Below are positions 1-12,218 of a stretch of 64,000 nucleotides of DNA, piece after piece (position 1 is the first letter of the stretch; every line of letters begins with the position of its first letter). Under the pieces are notes generated by a model, which was not told where the DNA came from, ran no database searches, and was given only the letters and a program-made list of their open reading frames with translations. The translations under genes were made by a program, and so were the position numbers. Source of the DNA: Prosopocoilus inquinatus (Eukaryota; Arthropoda; Insecta; Coleoptera; Lucanidae); contig CM069878.1 in assembly GCA_036172665.1 (NCBI GenBank), positions 19,912,501-19,976,500 on the forward strand, written 5' to 3'.

Positions 1-65
1 TGTTGTTTCGTTCAGAACTAATTCCAGCTCCTGCTGCGTCCGAGAACTTCGTACCTCACATCAGA

Positions 66-86
66 GTTACTGGAGTCCATCGTAGC
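66..86. other. Imperfect dyad symmetry within the monomer (representative copy)
   Basis: Monomer positions 66-86 read GTTAC-TGGA-G-TCCA-TC-GTAAC in the T76/A85 class. GTTAC pairs with GTAAC and TGGA with TCCA, giving nine base pairs with a two-base bulge and a one-base centre. In this first monomer A85 is G, so one pair is lost. The C76/G85 monomer class (CCC...GTAGC) loses one pair in each arm. The structure is seen in sequence only; whether it extrudes or matters is inference. Confidence 0.5.
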
Positions 87-91
87 GTCAA

Positions 92-133
92 ATAACACGA
101 TAGATAAGTAAGGATCGATTAGATACATCACAG
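92..133. other. Near-invariant core of the monomer (representative copy)
   Basis: Across the array, monomer positions 92-112 and 121-133 hardly vary, while positions 1-91 carry most class-defining substitutions. The core is A+T-rich and contains two overlapping WGATAR words (TGATAG at 98-103 and AGATAA at 102-107), then AGTAAGGATCGATTAG. The few recurrent changes fall at 98 (T to C), 113-120 (GATCTATT, GATCGTTT, GAATGATT, GATCGAGT, CGATCGAT forms) and 134-135. Conservation against a variable background is the usual signature of a protein-binding or structural constraint in satellites; the binding factor is unknown. It could also be chance from a few founder monomers. Confidence 0.6.
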
Positions 134-3100
134 AAACAACGCTAATACGTGTTGTTTCGTTCAGAACTATTTCCAGCTTCTGCTGCGTCCGATAACTTAG
201 TATCTCACATCAGAGTTACTGGAGCCCATCGTAAAGTCAAATAACATGATAGATAAGTAAGGATCGATTAGATACATCACAGGAACAACGCTAATACGTG
301 TTGTTTCGCTCAGAACTATTTCCAGCTCGTCCTGCGTCCGAGGACTTCGTATCTCACATCATAGTTACTGGAGCCCATCGTAGCGTCAAATAACATGATA
401 GATAAGTAAGGATCGATTAGATACATCACAGGAACAACGCTAATACGTGTTGTTTCGTTCAGAACTATTTCCAGCTCCTCCTGCGTCCGAGAACTTCGTA
501 TCTCACATCAGAGTTACTGGAGTCCATCGTAACGTCAAATAACATGATAGATAAGTAAGGATCGATTAGATACATCACAGGAACAACGCTAATAAGTGTT
601 GTTTCGTTCAAAACTATTTCCAGCTCCTCCTGCGTCCGAGAACTTCGTATCTCACATCAGAGTTACTGGAGCCCATCGTAGCGTCAAATAACATGATAGA
701 TAAGTAAGGATCGATTAGATACATCACAGGAACAACGCTAATACGTGTTGTTTCGTTCAAAACTATTTCCAGCTTCTGCAGCGTCCGAAAACTTAGTATA
801 TCACATCAGAGTTACTGGAGTCCATCGTAACTTGAAATAACATGATAGATAAGTAAGGATCGTTTAGATACATCACAGGAACAACGCTAATACGTGTTGT
901 TTCGTTCAAAACTATTTCCAGCTCCTCCTGCGTCCGAGAACTTCGTATCTCACATCAGAGTTACTGGAGCCCATCGTAGCGTCAAATAACATGATAGATA
1001 AGTAAGGATCGATTAGATACATCACAGGAACAACGCTAATACGTGTTGTTTCGTTCAAAACTATTTCCAGCTTCTGCTGCGTCCGAAAACTTAGTATCTC
1101 ACATCAGAGTTACTGGAGTCCATCGTAACTTGAAATAACATGATAGATAAGTAAGGATCGATTAGATACATCACAGGAACAACGCTAATTCGTGTTGTTT
1201 CGTTCAAAACTATTTCCAGCTTCTGCTGCGTCCGAAAACTTCGTATCTCACATCAGAGTTACTGGAGCCCATCGTAAAGTCAAATAACATGATAGATAAG
1301 TAAGGATCGATTAGATACATCACAGGAACAACGCTAATACGTGCTGTTTCGTTCAGAACTATTTCCAGCTCCTCCTGCGTCCGAGAACTTCGTATCTCAC
1401 ATCATAGTTACTGGAGCCCATCGTAGCGTCAAATAACATGATAGATAAGTAAGAATCGATTAGATACATCACAGGAACAACGCTAATACGTGTTGTTTCG
1501 TTCAAAACTATTTCCAGCTTCTGCTGCGTCCGAAAACTTCGTATCTCACATCAGAGTTACTGGAGTCCATCGTAACGTCAAATAACATGATAGATAAGTA
1601 AGGATCGATTAGATACATCACAGGAACAACGCTAATACGTGTTGTTTCGTTCAGAACTAATTCCAGCTCCTCCTGCGTCCGAGAACTTCGTATCTCACAT
1701 CATAGTTACTGGAGCCCATCGTAGCGTCAAATAACATGATAGATAAGTAAGGATCGATTAGATACATCACAGGAACGACGCTAATACGTGTTGTTTCGTT
1801 CAAAACTATTTCCAGCTCCTGCTGCGTCCGAGAACTTCGTATCTCACCTCAGAGTTACTGGAGTCCATCGTAACGTCAGATAACATGATAGATAAGTAAG
1901 GATCGATTAGATACATCACAGGAACAACGCTAATACGTGTTGTTTCGTTCAGAACTAATTCCAGCTCCTCCTGCGTCCGAGAACTTCGTATCTCACATCA
2001 TAGTTACTGGAGCCCATCGTAGCGTCAAATAACATGATAGATAAGTAAGGATCGATTAGATACATCACAGGAACAACGCTAATACGTGTTGTTTCGTTCA
2101 AAACTATTTCCAGCTCCTGCTGCGTCCGAGAACTTCGTATCTCACATCAGAGTTACTGGAGTCCATCGTAACGTCAAATAACATGATAGATAAGTAAGGA
2201 TCGATTAGATACATCACAGAAACAACGATAATACGTGTTGTTTCGTTCAGAACTATTTCCAGCTCCTCCTGCGTCCGAGAACTTCGTATCTCACATCAGA
2301 GTTACTGGAGCCCATCGTAGCGTCAAATAACATGATAGATAAGTAACGATCGATTAGATACATCACAGGAACAACGCTAATACGTGTTGTTTCGTTCAAA
2401 ACTATTTCCAGCTTCTGCTGCGTCCGAAAACTTAGTATCTCACATCAGAGTTACTGGAGTCCATCGTAACTTGAAATAACATGATAGATAAGTAAGGATC
2501 GATTAGATACATCACAGGAACAACGCTAATACGTGTTGTTTCGTTCAGAACTATTTCCAGCTCCTCCTGCGTCCGAGAACTTCGTATCTCACATCAGAGT
2601 TACTGTAGCCCATCGTAGCGTCAAATAACATGATAGATAAGTAAGGATCGATTAGATACATCACAGGAACAACGCTAATACGTGTTGTTTCGTTCAAAAC
2701 TATTTCCAGCTTCTGCTGCGTCCGAAAACTTCATATCTCACATCAGAGTTACTGGAGCCCATCGTAAAGTCAAATAACATGATAGATAAGTAAGGATCGA
2801 TTAGATACATCACAGGAACAACGCTAATACGTGTTGTTTCGTTCAGAACTATTTCCAGCTCCTCCTGCGTCCGAGAACTTCGTATCTCACATCAGAGTTA
2901 CTGGAGTCCATCGTAACGTCAGATAACATGATAGATAAGTAAGGATCGATTAGATACATCACAGGAACAACGCTAATACGTGTTGTTTCGTTCAGAACTA
3001 ATTCCAGCTCCTGCTGCGTCCGAGAACTTCGTATCTCACATCAGAGTTACTGGAGTCCATCGTAACGTCAGATAACATGATAGATAAGTAAGGATCGATT

Positions 3101-3278
3101 AGATACATCACAGGGACAACGCTAATACGTGTTGTTTCGTTCAAAACTATTTCCAGCTTCTGCTGCGTCCGAAAACTTCGTATCTCACATCAGAGTTACT
3201 GGAGTCCATCGTAAAGTCAAATAACATGATAGATAAGTAAGGATCGATTAGATACATCACAGGAACAACGCTAATACG

Positions 3279-4917
3279 TGTTGCTTCGTTCAGAACTATT
3301 TCCAGCTCCTCCTGCGTCCGAGAACTTCGTATCTCACATCAGAGTTACTGGAGTCCATCGTAACGTCAGATAACATGATAGATAAGTAAGGATCGATTAG
3401 ATACATCACAGGAACAACGCTAATACGTGTTGTTTCGTTCAGAACTAATTCCACCTCCTCCTGCGTCCGAGAACTTCGTATCTCACATCATAGTTACTGG
3501 AGCCCATCGTAGCGTCAAATAACATGATAGATAAGTAAGGATCGAGTAGATACATCACAGGAACAACGCTAATACGTGTTGTTTCGTTCAAAACTATTTC
3601 CAGCTCCTGCTGCGTCCGAGAACTTCGTATCTCACATCAGAGTTACTGGAGTCCATCGTAACGTCAGATAACATGATAGATAAGTAGGGATCGATTAGAT
3701 ACATCACAGGAACAACGCTAATACGTGTTGTTTCGTTCAAAACTATTTCCAGCTTCTGCTGCGTCCGAAAACTTCGTATCTCACATCAGAGTTACTGGAG
3801 TCCATCGTAAAGTCAAATAACATGATAGATAAGTAAGGATCGATTAGATACATCACAGGAACAACGCTAATACGTGTTGTTTCGTTCAAAACTATTTCCA
3901 GCTTCTGCTGCGTCCGAAAACTTAGTATCTCACATCAGAGTTACTGGAGTCCATCGTAACTTGAAATAACATGATAGATAAGTAAGGATCGATTAGATAC
4001 ATCACAGGAACAACGCTAATACGTGTTGTTTCGTTCAGAACTATTTCCAGCTCCTCCTGCGTCCGAGAACTTCGTATCTCACATCAGAGTTACTGGAGTC
4101 CATCGTAGCGTCAAATAACATGATAGATAAGTAAGGATCGATTAGATACATCACAGAAACAACGCTAATACGTGTTGTTTCGTTCAGAACTATTTCCAGC
4201 TCCTCCTGCGTCCGAGAACTTCGTATCTCACATCAGAGTTACTGGAGCCCATCGTAGCGTCAAATAACATGATAGATAAGTAAGGATCGATTAGATACAT
4301 CACAGGAACAACGCTAATACGTGTTGTTTCGTTCAAAACTATTTCCAGCTTCTGCTGCGTCCGAAAACTTAGTATCTCACATCAGAGTTACTGGAGTCCA
4401 TCGTAACTTGAAATAACATGATAGATAAGTAAGGATCGATTAGATACATCACAGGAACAACGCTAATACGTGTTGTTTCGTTCAGAACTATTTCCAGCTC
4501 CTCCTGCGTCCGAGAACTTCGTATCTCACATCAGAGTTACTGGAGTCCATCGTAACGTCAGATAACATGATAGATAAGTAAGGATCGATTAGATACATCA
4601 CAGGAACAACGCTAATACGTGTTGTTTCGTTCAGAACTAATTCCAGCTCCTGCTGCGTCCGAGAACTTCGTATCTCACATCAGAGTTACTGGAGTCCATC
4701 GTAACGTCAGATAACATGATAGATAAGTAAGGATCGATTAGATACATCACAGGGACAACGCTAATACGTGTTGTTTCGTTCAAAACTATTTCCAGCTTCT
4801 GCTGCGTCCGAAAACTTCGTATCTCACATCAGAGTTACTGGAGCCCATCGTAGCGTCAAATAACATGATAGATAAGTAAGGATCGATTAGATACATCACA
4901 GGGACAACGCTAATACG
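3279..4917. repeat. Satellite monomers 23-33, irregular order
   Basis: Eleven monomers link block X to the 9-monomer tandem. Monomers 23-25 carry three rare variants (GCTTCG at about 3,283, CCACCTCC near 3,451 and GATCGAGTAG at 3,546). All three recur 262 monomers away in the 16-monomer units (GAGTAG at 42,584 and 44,968). Monomers 26-33 are common classes with no private marker I could use to assign a partner. A private change, AAGTAGGGATC, lies near 3,687. Confidence 0.75.
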
Positions 4918-7599
4918 TGTTGTTTCGTTCAGAACTATTTCCAGCTCCTCCTGCGTCCGAGAACTTCGTATCTCACATCAGAGTTACTGGAGTCCATCGT
5001 AAAGTCAAATAACATGATAGATAAGTAAGGATCGATTAGATACATCACAGGAACAACGCTAATACGTGTTGTTTCATTCAGAACTATTTCCAGCTCCTCC
5101 TGCGTCCGAGAACTTCGTATCTCACATCATAGTTACTGGAGCCCATCGTAGCGTCAAATAACATGATAGATAAGTAAGGATCGATTAGATACATCACAGG
5201 AACAACGCTAATACGTGTTGTTTCGTTCAAAACTATTTCCAGCTCCTGCTGCGTCCGAGAACTTCGTATCTCACATCAGAGTTACTGGAGTCCATCGTAA
5301 CGTCAAATAACATGATAGATAAGTAAGGATCGATTAGATACATCACAGAAACAACGATAATACGTGTTGTTTCGTTCAGAACTATTTCCAGCTCCTCCTG
5401 CGTCCGAGAACTTCGTATCTCATATCAGAGTTACTGGAGCCCATCGTAGCGTCAAATAACATGATAGATAAGTAAGGATCGATTAGATACATCACAGGAA
5501 CAACGCTAATACGTGTTGTTTCGTTCAAAACTATTTCCAGCTTCTGCTGCGTCCGAAAACTTAGTATCTCACATCAGAGTTACTGGAGTCCATCGTAACT
5601 TGAAATAACATGATAGATAAGTAAGGATCGATTAGATACATCACAGGAACAACGCTAATACGTGTTGTTTCGTTCAGAACTATTTCCAGCTCCTCCTGCG
5701 TCCGAGAACTTCGTATCTCACATCAGAGTTACTGTAGCCCATCGTAGCGTCAGATAACATGATAGATAAGTAAGGATCGATTAGATACATCACAGGAACA
5801 ACGCTAATACGTGTTGTTTCGTTCAAAACTATTTCCAGCTTCTGCTGCGTCCGAAAACTTCATATCTCACATCAGAGTTACTGGAGTCCATCGTAACGTC
5901 AGATAACATGATAGATAAGTAAGGATCGATTAGATACATCACAGGGACAACGCTAATACGTGTTGTTTCGTTCAAAACTATTTCCAGCTTCTGCTGCGTC
6001 CGAAAACTTCGTATCTCACATCAGAGTTACTGGAGCCCATCGTAGCGTCAAATAACATGATAGATAAGTAAGGATCGATTAGATACATCACAGGAACAAC
6101 GCTAATACGTGTTGTTTCGTTCAGAACTAATTCCAGCTCCTGCTGCGTCCGAGAACTTCGTATCTCACATCAGAGTTACTGGAGTCCATCGTAACGTCAG
6201 ATAACATGATAGATAAGTAAGGATCGATTAGATACATCACAGGGACAACGCTAATACGTGTTGTTTCGTTCAGAACTATTTCCAGCTCCTCCTGCGTCCG
6301 AGAACTTCGTATCTCACATCAGAGTTACTGGAGTCCATCGTAAAGTCAAATAACATGATAGATAAGTAAGGATCGATTAGATACATCACAGGAACAACGC
6401 TAATACGTGTTGTTTCATTCAGAACTATTTCCAGCTCCTCCTGCGTCCGAGAACTTCGTATCTCACATCATAGTTACTGGAGCCCATCGTAGCGTCAAAT
6501 AACATGATAGATAAGTAAGGATCGATTAGATACATCACAGGAACAACGCTAATACGTGTTGTTTCGTTCAAAACTATTTCCAGCTCCTGCTGCGTCCGAG
6601 AACTTCGTATCTCACATCAGAGTTACTGGAGTCCATCGTAACGTCAAATAACATGATAGATAAGTAAGGATCGATTAGATACATCACAGAAACAACGATA
6701 ATACGTGTTGTTTCGTTCAGAACTATTTCCAGCTCCTCCTGCGTCCGAGAACTTCGTATCTCACATCAGAGTTACTGGAGCCCATCGTAGCGTCAAATAA
6801 CATGATAGATAAGTAAGGATCGATTAGATACATCACAGGAACAACGCTAATACGTGTTGTTTCGTTCAAAACTATTTCCAGCTTCTGCTGCGTCCGAAAA
6901 CTTAGTATCTCACATCAGAGTTACTGGAGTCCATCGTAACTTGAAATAACATGATAGATAAGTAAGGATCGATTAGATACATCACAGGAACAACGCTAAT
7001 ACGTGTTGTTTCGTTCAGAACTATTTCCAGCTCCTCCTGCGTCCGAGAACTTCGTATCTCACATCAGAGTTACTGTAGCCCATCGTAGCGTCAGATAACA
7101 TGATAGATAAGTAAGGATCGATTAGATACATCACAGGAACAACGCTAATACGTGTTGTTTCGTTCAAAACTATTTCCAGCTTCTGCTGCGTCCGAAAACT
7201 TCATATCTCACATCAGAGTTACTGGAGCCCATCGTAAAGTCAAATAACATGATAGATAAGTAAGGATCGATTAGATACATCACAGGAACAACGCTAATAC
7301 GTGTTGTTTCGTTCAGAACTATTTCCAGCTCCTCCTGCGTCCGAGAACTTCGTATCTCACATCAGAGTTACTGGAGTCCATCGTAACGTCAGATAACATG
7401 ATAGATAAGTAAGGATCGATTAGATACATCACAGGAACAACGCTAATACGTGTTGTTTCGTTCAGAACTAATTCCAGCTCCTGCTGCGTCCGAGAACTTC
7501 GTATCTCACATCAGAGTTACTGGAGTCCATCGTAACGTCAGATAACATGATAGATAAGTAAGGATCGATTAGATACATCACAGGGACAACGCTAATACG
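4918..7599. repeat. 9-monomer tandem HOR (1,341 bp), two copies
   Basis: Monomers 34-42 (4,918-6,258) and 43-51 (6,259-7,599) repeat at an offset of 1,341 bp. Shared rare variants are TTTCATTC (5,076 and 6,417), CGATAATACG near 5,350 and 6,691, and TACTGTAGCC combined with the G91 form (5,735 and 7,076). The match is clean for the first six monomers of each copy and the first half of the seventh; the second half of monomer 40 and monomer 41 differ from monomers 49-50, and the last monomer matches again. This points to a later exchange inside copy one. Confidence 0.82.
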
Positions 7600-8493
7600 T
7601 GTTGTTTCGTTCAAAACTATTTCCAGCTTCTGCTGCGTCCGAAAACTTCGTATCTCACATCAGAGTTACTGGAGTCCATCGTAAAGTCAAATAACATGAT
7701 AGATAAGTAAGGATCGATTAGATACATCACAGGAACAACGCTAATACGTGTTGTTTCGTTCAGAACTATTTCCAGCTCCTCCTGCGTCCGAGAACTTCGT
7801 ATCTCACATCATAGTTACTGGAGCCCATCGTAGCGTCAAATAACATGATAGATAAGTAAGGATCGATTAGATACATCACAGGAACAACGCTAATACGTGT
7901 TGTTTCGTTCAAAACTATTTCCAGCTCCTGCTGCGTCCGAGAACTTCGTATCTCACATCAGAGTTACTGGAGTCCATCGTAGCGTCAAATAACATGATAG
8001 ATAAGTAAGGATCGATTAGATACATCACAGAAACACCGCTAATACGTGTTGTTTCGTTCAGAACTATTTCCAGCTCCTCCTGCGTCCGAGAACTTCGTAT
8101 CTCACATCAGAGTTACTGGAGCCCATCGTAGCGTCAAATAACATGATAGATAAGTAAGGATCTATTAGATACATCACAGGAACAACGCTAATACGTGTTG
8201 TTTCGTTCAAAACTATTTCCAGCTTCTGCTGCGTCCGAAAACTTAGTATCTCACATCAGAGTTACTGGAGTCCATCGTAACTTGAAATAACATGATAGAT
8301 AAGTAAGGATCGATTAGATACATCACAGGAACAACGCTAATTCGTGTTGTTTCGTTCAAAACTATTTCCAGCTTCTGCTGCGTCCGAAAACTTCGTATCT
8401 CACATCAGAGTTACTGGAGCCCATCGTAAAGTCAAATAACATGATAGATAAGTAAGGATCGATTAGATACATCACAGGAACAACGCTAATACG
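6408..8493. repeat. 14-monomer block paralogous to 46,042-48,127
   Basis: Monomers 44-57 match monomers 310-323 in order at an offset of 266 monomers (39,634 bp). Shared markers are TTTCATTC, CGATAAT, TACTGTAGCC, CTTCATATC, the CAGAAACACC form (8,036 and 47,670) and GGATCTATTAG. The match ends where monomer 58 has the C3 variant (TGCTGTTTCG) and monomer 324 does not. This block overlaps the next one; both have counterparts in the 46-52.6 kb region. Confidence 0.82.
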
Positions 8494-11175
8494 TGCTGTT
8501 TCGTTCAGAACTATTTCCAGCTCCTCCTGCGTCCGAGAACTTCGTATCTCACATCAGAGTTACTGGAGCCCATCGTAGCGTCAAATAACATGATAGATAA
8601 GTAAGGATCGATTAGATACATCACAGGAACAACGCTAATACGTGTTGTTTCGTTCAAAACTATTTCCAGCTTCTGCTGCGTCCGAAAACTTCGTATCTCA
8701 CATCAGAGTTACTGGAGCCCATCGTAAAGTCAAATAACATGATAGATAAGTAAGGATCGATTAGATACATCACAGGAACAACGCTAATACGTGTTGTTTC
8801 GTTCAGAACTATTTCCAGCTCCTCCTGCGTCCGAGAAATTCGTATCTCACATCAGAGTTACTGGAGTCCATCGTAACGTCAGATAACATTATAGATAAGT
8901 AAGGATCGATTAGATACATCACAGGAACAACGCTAATACGTGTTGTTTCGTTCAGAACTAATTCCAGCTCCTGCTGCGTCCGAGAACTTCGTATCTCACA
9001 TCAGAGTTACTGGAGTCCATCGTAACGTCAGATAACATGATAGATAAGTAAGGATCGATTAGATACATCACAGGGACAACGCTAATACGTGTTGTTTCGT
9101 TCAAAACTATTTCCAGCTTCTGCTGCGTCCGAAAACTTCGTATCTCACATCAGAGTTACTGGAGTCCATCGTAAAGTCAAATAACATGATAGATAAGTAA
9201 GGATCGATTAGATACATCACAGGAACAACGCTAATACGTGTTGTTTCGTTCAGAACTATTTCCAGCTCCTCCTGCGTCCGAGAACTTCGTATCTCACATC
9301 ATAGTTACTGGAGCCCATCGTAGCGTCAAATAACATGATAGATAAGTAAGGATCGATTAGATACATCACAGGAACAACGCTAATACGTGTTGTTTCGTTC
9401 AAAACTATTTCCAGCTCCTGCTGCGTCCGAGAACTTCGTATCTCACATCAGAGTTACTGGAGTCCATCGTAACGTCAAATAACATGATAGATAAGTAAGG
9501 ATCGATTAGATACATCACAGAAACAACGATAATACGTGTTGTTTCGTTCAGAACTATTTCCAGCTCCTCCTGCGTCCGAGAACTTCGTATCTCACATCAG
9601 AGTTACTGGAGCCCATCGTAGCGTCAAATAACATGATAGATAAGTAAGGATCGATTAGATACATCACAGGAACAACGCTAATACGTGTTGTTTCGTTCAA
9701 AACTATTTCCAGCTTCTGCTGCGTCCGAAAACTTAGTATCTCACATCAGAGTTACTGGAGTCCATCGTAACTTGAAATAACATGATAGATAACTAAGGAT
9801 CGATTAGATACATCACAGGAACAACGCTAATACGTGTTGTTTCGTTCAGAACTATTTCCAGCTCCTCCTGCGTCCGAGAACTTCGTATCTCACATCAGAG
9901 TTACTGTAGCCCATCGTAGCGTCAAATAACATGATAGATAAGTAAGGATCGATTAGATACATCACAGGAACAACGCTAATACGTGTTGTTTCGTTCAAAA
10001 CTATTTCCAGCTTCTGCTGCGTCCGAAAACTTCATATCTCACATCAGAGTTACTGGAGCCCATCGTAAAGTCAAATAACATGATAGATAAGTAAGGATCG
10101 ATTAGATACATCACAGGAACAACGCTAATACGTGTTGTTTCGTTCAGAACTATTTCCAGCTCCTCCTGCGTCCGAGAACTTCGTATCTCACATCAGAGTT
10201 ACTGGAGTCCATCGTAACGTCAGATAACATGATAGATAAGTAAGGATCGATTAGATACATCACAGGAACAACGCTAATAGGTGTTGTTTCGTTCAGAACT
10301 AATTCCAGCTCCTGCTGCGTCCGAGAACTTCGTATCTCACATCAGAGTTACTGGAGTCCATCGTAACGTCAGATAACATGATAGATAAGTAAGGATCGAT
10401 TAGATACATCACAGGGACAACGCTAATACGTGTTGTTTCGTTCAAAACTATTTCCAGCTTCTGCTGCGTCCGAAAACTTCGTATCTCACATCAGAGTTAC
10501 TGGAGTCCATCGTAAAGTCAAATAACATGATAGATAAGTAAGGATCGATTAGATACATCACAGGAACAACGCTAATACGTGTTGTTTCGTTCAAAACTAT
10601 TTCCAGCTCCTGCTGCGTCCGAGAACTTCGTATCTCACATCAGAGTTACTGGAGCCCATCGTAGCGTCAAATAACATGATAGATAAGTAAGGATCTATTA
10701 GATACATCACAGGAACAACGCTAATACGTGTTGTTTCGTTCAAAACTATTTCCAGCTTCTGCTGCGTCCGAAAACTTAGTATCTCACATCAGAGTTACTG
10801 GAGTCCATCGTAACTTGAAATAACATGATAGATAAGTAAGGATCGATTAGATACATAACAGGAACAACGCTAATTCGTGTTGTTTCGTTCAAAACTATTT
10901 CCAGCTTCTGCTGCGTCCGAAAATTTCGTATCTCACATCAGAGTTACTGGAGCCCATCGTAGAGTCAAATAACATGATAGATAAGTAAGGATCGATTAGA
11001 TACATCACAGGAACAACGCTAATACGTGCTGTTTCGTTCAGAACTATTTCCAGCTCCTCCTGCGTCCGAGAACTTCGTATCTCACATCATAGTTACTGGA
11101 GCCCATCGTAGCGTCAAATAACATGATAGATAAGTAAGGATCGATTAGATACATCACAGGAACAACGCTAATACG
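7451..11175. repeat. 25-monomer block paralogous to 48,873-52,597
   Basis: Monomers 51-66 match 329-344, monomers 68-71 match 345-348, and monomers 72-75 match 350-353. The offset is 278 monomers (41,422 bp), changing to 277 and back to 278. Markers include CAGAAACACC (8,036 and 49,458), GAGAAATTCG (8,838 and 50,260) and GGATCTATTAG (10,696 and 52,118). The offset changes mean that monomer 67 (the TACTGTAGCC type, 9,835-9,983) has no counterpart in the right-hand copy, and monomer 349 (51,853-52,001) has none here. Both differences are exactly one monomer long. Confidence 0.82.
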
Positions 11176-12218
11176 TGTTGTTTCGCTCAAAACTATTTCC
11201 AGCTTCTGCTGCGTCCGAAAACTTCGTATCTCACATCAGAGTTACTGGAGTCCATCGTAACGTCAAATAACATGATAGATAAGTAAGGATCGATTAGATA
11301 CATCACAGGAACAACGCTAATACGTGTTGTTTCGTTCAGAACTAATTCCAGCTCCTCCTGCGTCCGAGAACTTCGTATCTCACATCATAGTTACTGGAGC
11401 CCATCGTAGCGTCAAATAACATGATAGATAAGTAAGGATCGATTAGATACATCACAGGGACAACGCTAATACGTGTTGTTTCGTTCAAAACTATTTCCAG
11501 CTTCTGCTGCGTCCGAAAACTTCGTATCGCACATCAGAGTTACTGGAGTCCATCGTAAAGTCAAATAACATGATAGATAAGTAAGGATCGATTAGATACA
11601 TCACAGGAACAACGCCAATACGTGTTGTTTCGTTCAGAACTATTTCCAGCTCCTCCTGCGTCCGAGAACTTCGTATCTCACATCATAGTTACTGGAGCCC
11701 ATCGTAGCGTCAAATAACATGATAGATAAGTAAGGATCGATTAGATACATCACAGGAACAACGCTAATACGTGTTGTTTCGTTCAGAACTATTTCCAGCT
11801 CCTCCTGCGTCCGAGAACTTCGTATCTCACATCAGAGTTACTGGAGTCCATCGTAGCGTCAAATAACATGATAGATAAGTAAGGATCGATTAGATACATC
11901 ACAGAAACAACGCTAATACGTGTTGTTTCGTTCAGAACTATTTCCAGCTCCTCCTGCGTCCGAGAACTTCGTATCTCACATCAGAGTTACTGGAGCCCAT
12001 CGTAGCGTCAAATAACATGATAGATAAGTAAGGATCGATTAGATACATCACAGGAACAACGCTAATACGTGTTGTTTCGTTCAAAACTATTTCCAGCTTC
12101 TGCTGCGTCCGAAAACTTAGTATCTCACATCAGAGTTACTGGAGTCCATCGTAACTTGAAATAACATGATAGATAAGTAAGGATCGATTAGATACATCAC
12201 AGGAACAACGCTAATACG
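10580..12218. repeat. 11-monomer block paralogous to 16,540-18,178
   Basis: Monomers 72-82 match monomers 112-122 at an offset of 40 monomers (5,960 bp). Shared markers are GGATCTATTAG, the TAATTCGTG form, TAGAGTC (10,961 and 16,921), TATCGCAC (11,529 and 17,489) and GCCAATACG. The 16.5-kb copy has since gained private variants (GAGCACATC at 16,616, CTGGGTCCG at 16,874, GAGTAACTGG near 17,200) that are shared with its own later duplicates but not with this copy. This block is therefore the older form. Confidence 0.8.

Larger units (their letters stand above)
1..149 (+). repeat. Representative satellite monomer (phase reference)
   Basis: This monomer fixes the numbering used throughout. Recurrent diagnostic sites are: 3 (T or C), 15 (A or G), 21 (T or A), 30 (C or T), 33 (G or C), 44 (G or A), 50 (C or A), 64 (G or T), 76 (T or C), the 85-89 block (AACGTC, AGCGTC, AAAGTC or AACTTG forms), 91 (A or G), 98 (T or C), 134-135 (GA, AA or GG), 138, 139, 142, 143, 147 and 148. 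Combinations define monomer classes, the two commonest being a G15/CCTCCTG class and an A15/TTCTGCTG class that tend to alternate. This copy is the class carrying A21 together with CCTGCTG and the C98 variant, which appears in only eight monomers and so is a good anchor for long-range duplications. Each monomer carries a ClaI-type ATCGAT word at 114-119 unless mutated. Confidence 0.95.
1..3278. repeat. HOR block X, 22 monomers (copy at left edge)
   Basis: Monomers 1-22 match monomers 86-107 (12,666-15,943) in order, at an offset of exactly 85 monomers (12,665 bp). Shared rare variants include C98 in the first monomer, the GATAACTTAG form in the second, GAACGACG near 1,776 and 14,441, the CACCTCAG form near 1,848 and 14,513, and AACGATCG at 2,347 and 15,012. 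Monomer 3 (C12 variant, CGTCCTG, GAGGAC) does not match monomer 88 but does match monomers 154, 192, 220, 248 and 368, so a single-monomer replacement or gene-conversion tract affected the 12.9-kb copy. Monomers 1-12 to 1-17 also match the starts of the blocks at 22,500, 28,162, 32,334, 36,506 and 54,386. Confidence 0.85.

Noticed and set aside
603..619. CENP-B box in A15 monomers (TTCGTTCAAAAC at monomer 7-18)
   Set aside because: It matches TTCG, the central A and the first C of the core (6 of 9 fixed bases) but lacks the GGG. In G15 monomers even the A is lost. Too weak to call, although the A15/G15 alternation at this site is worth remembering.
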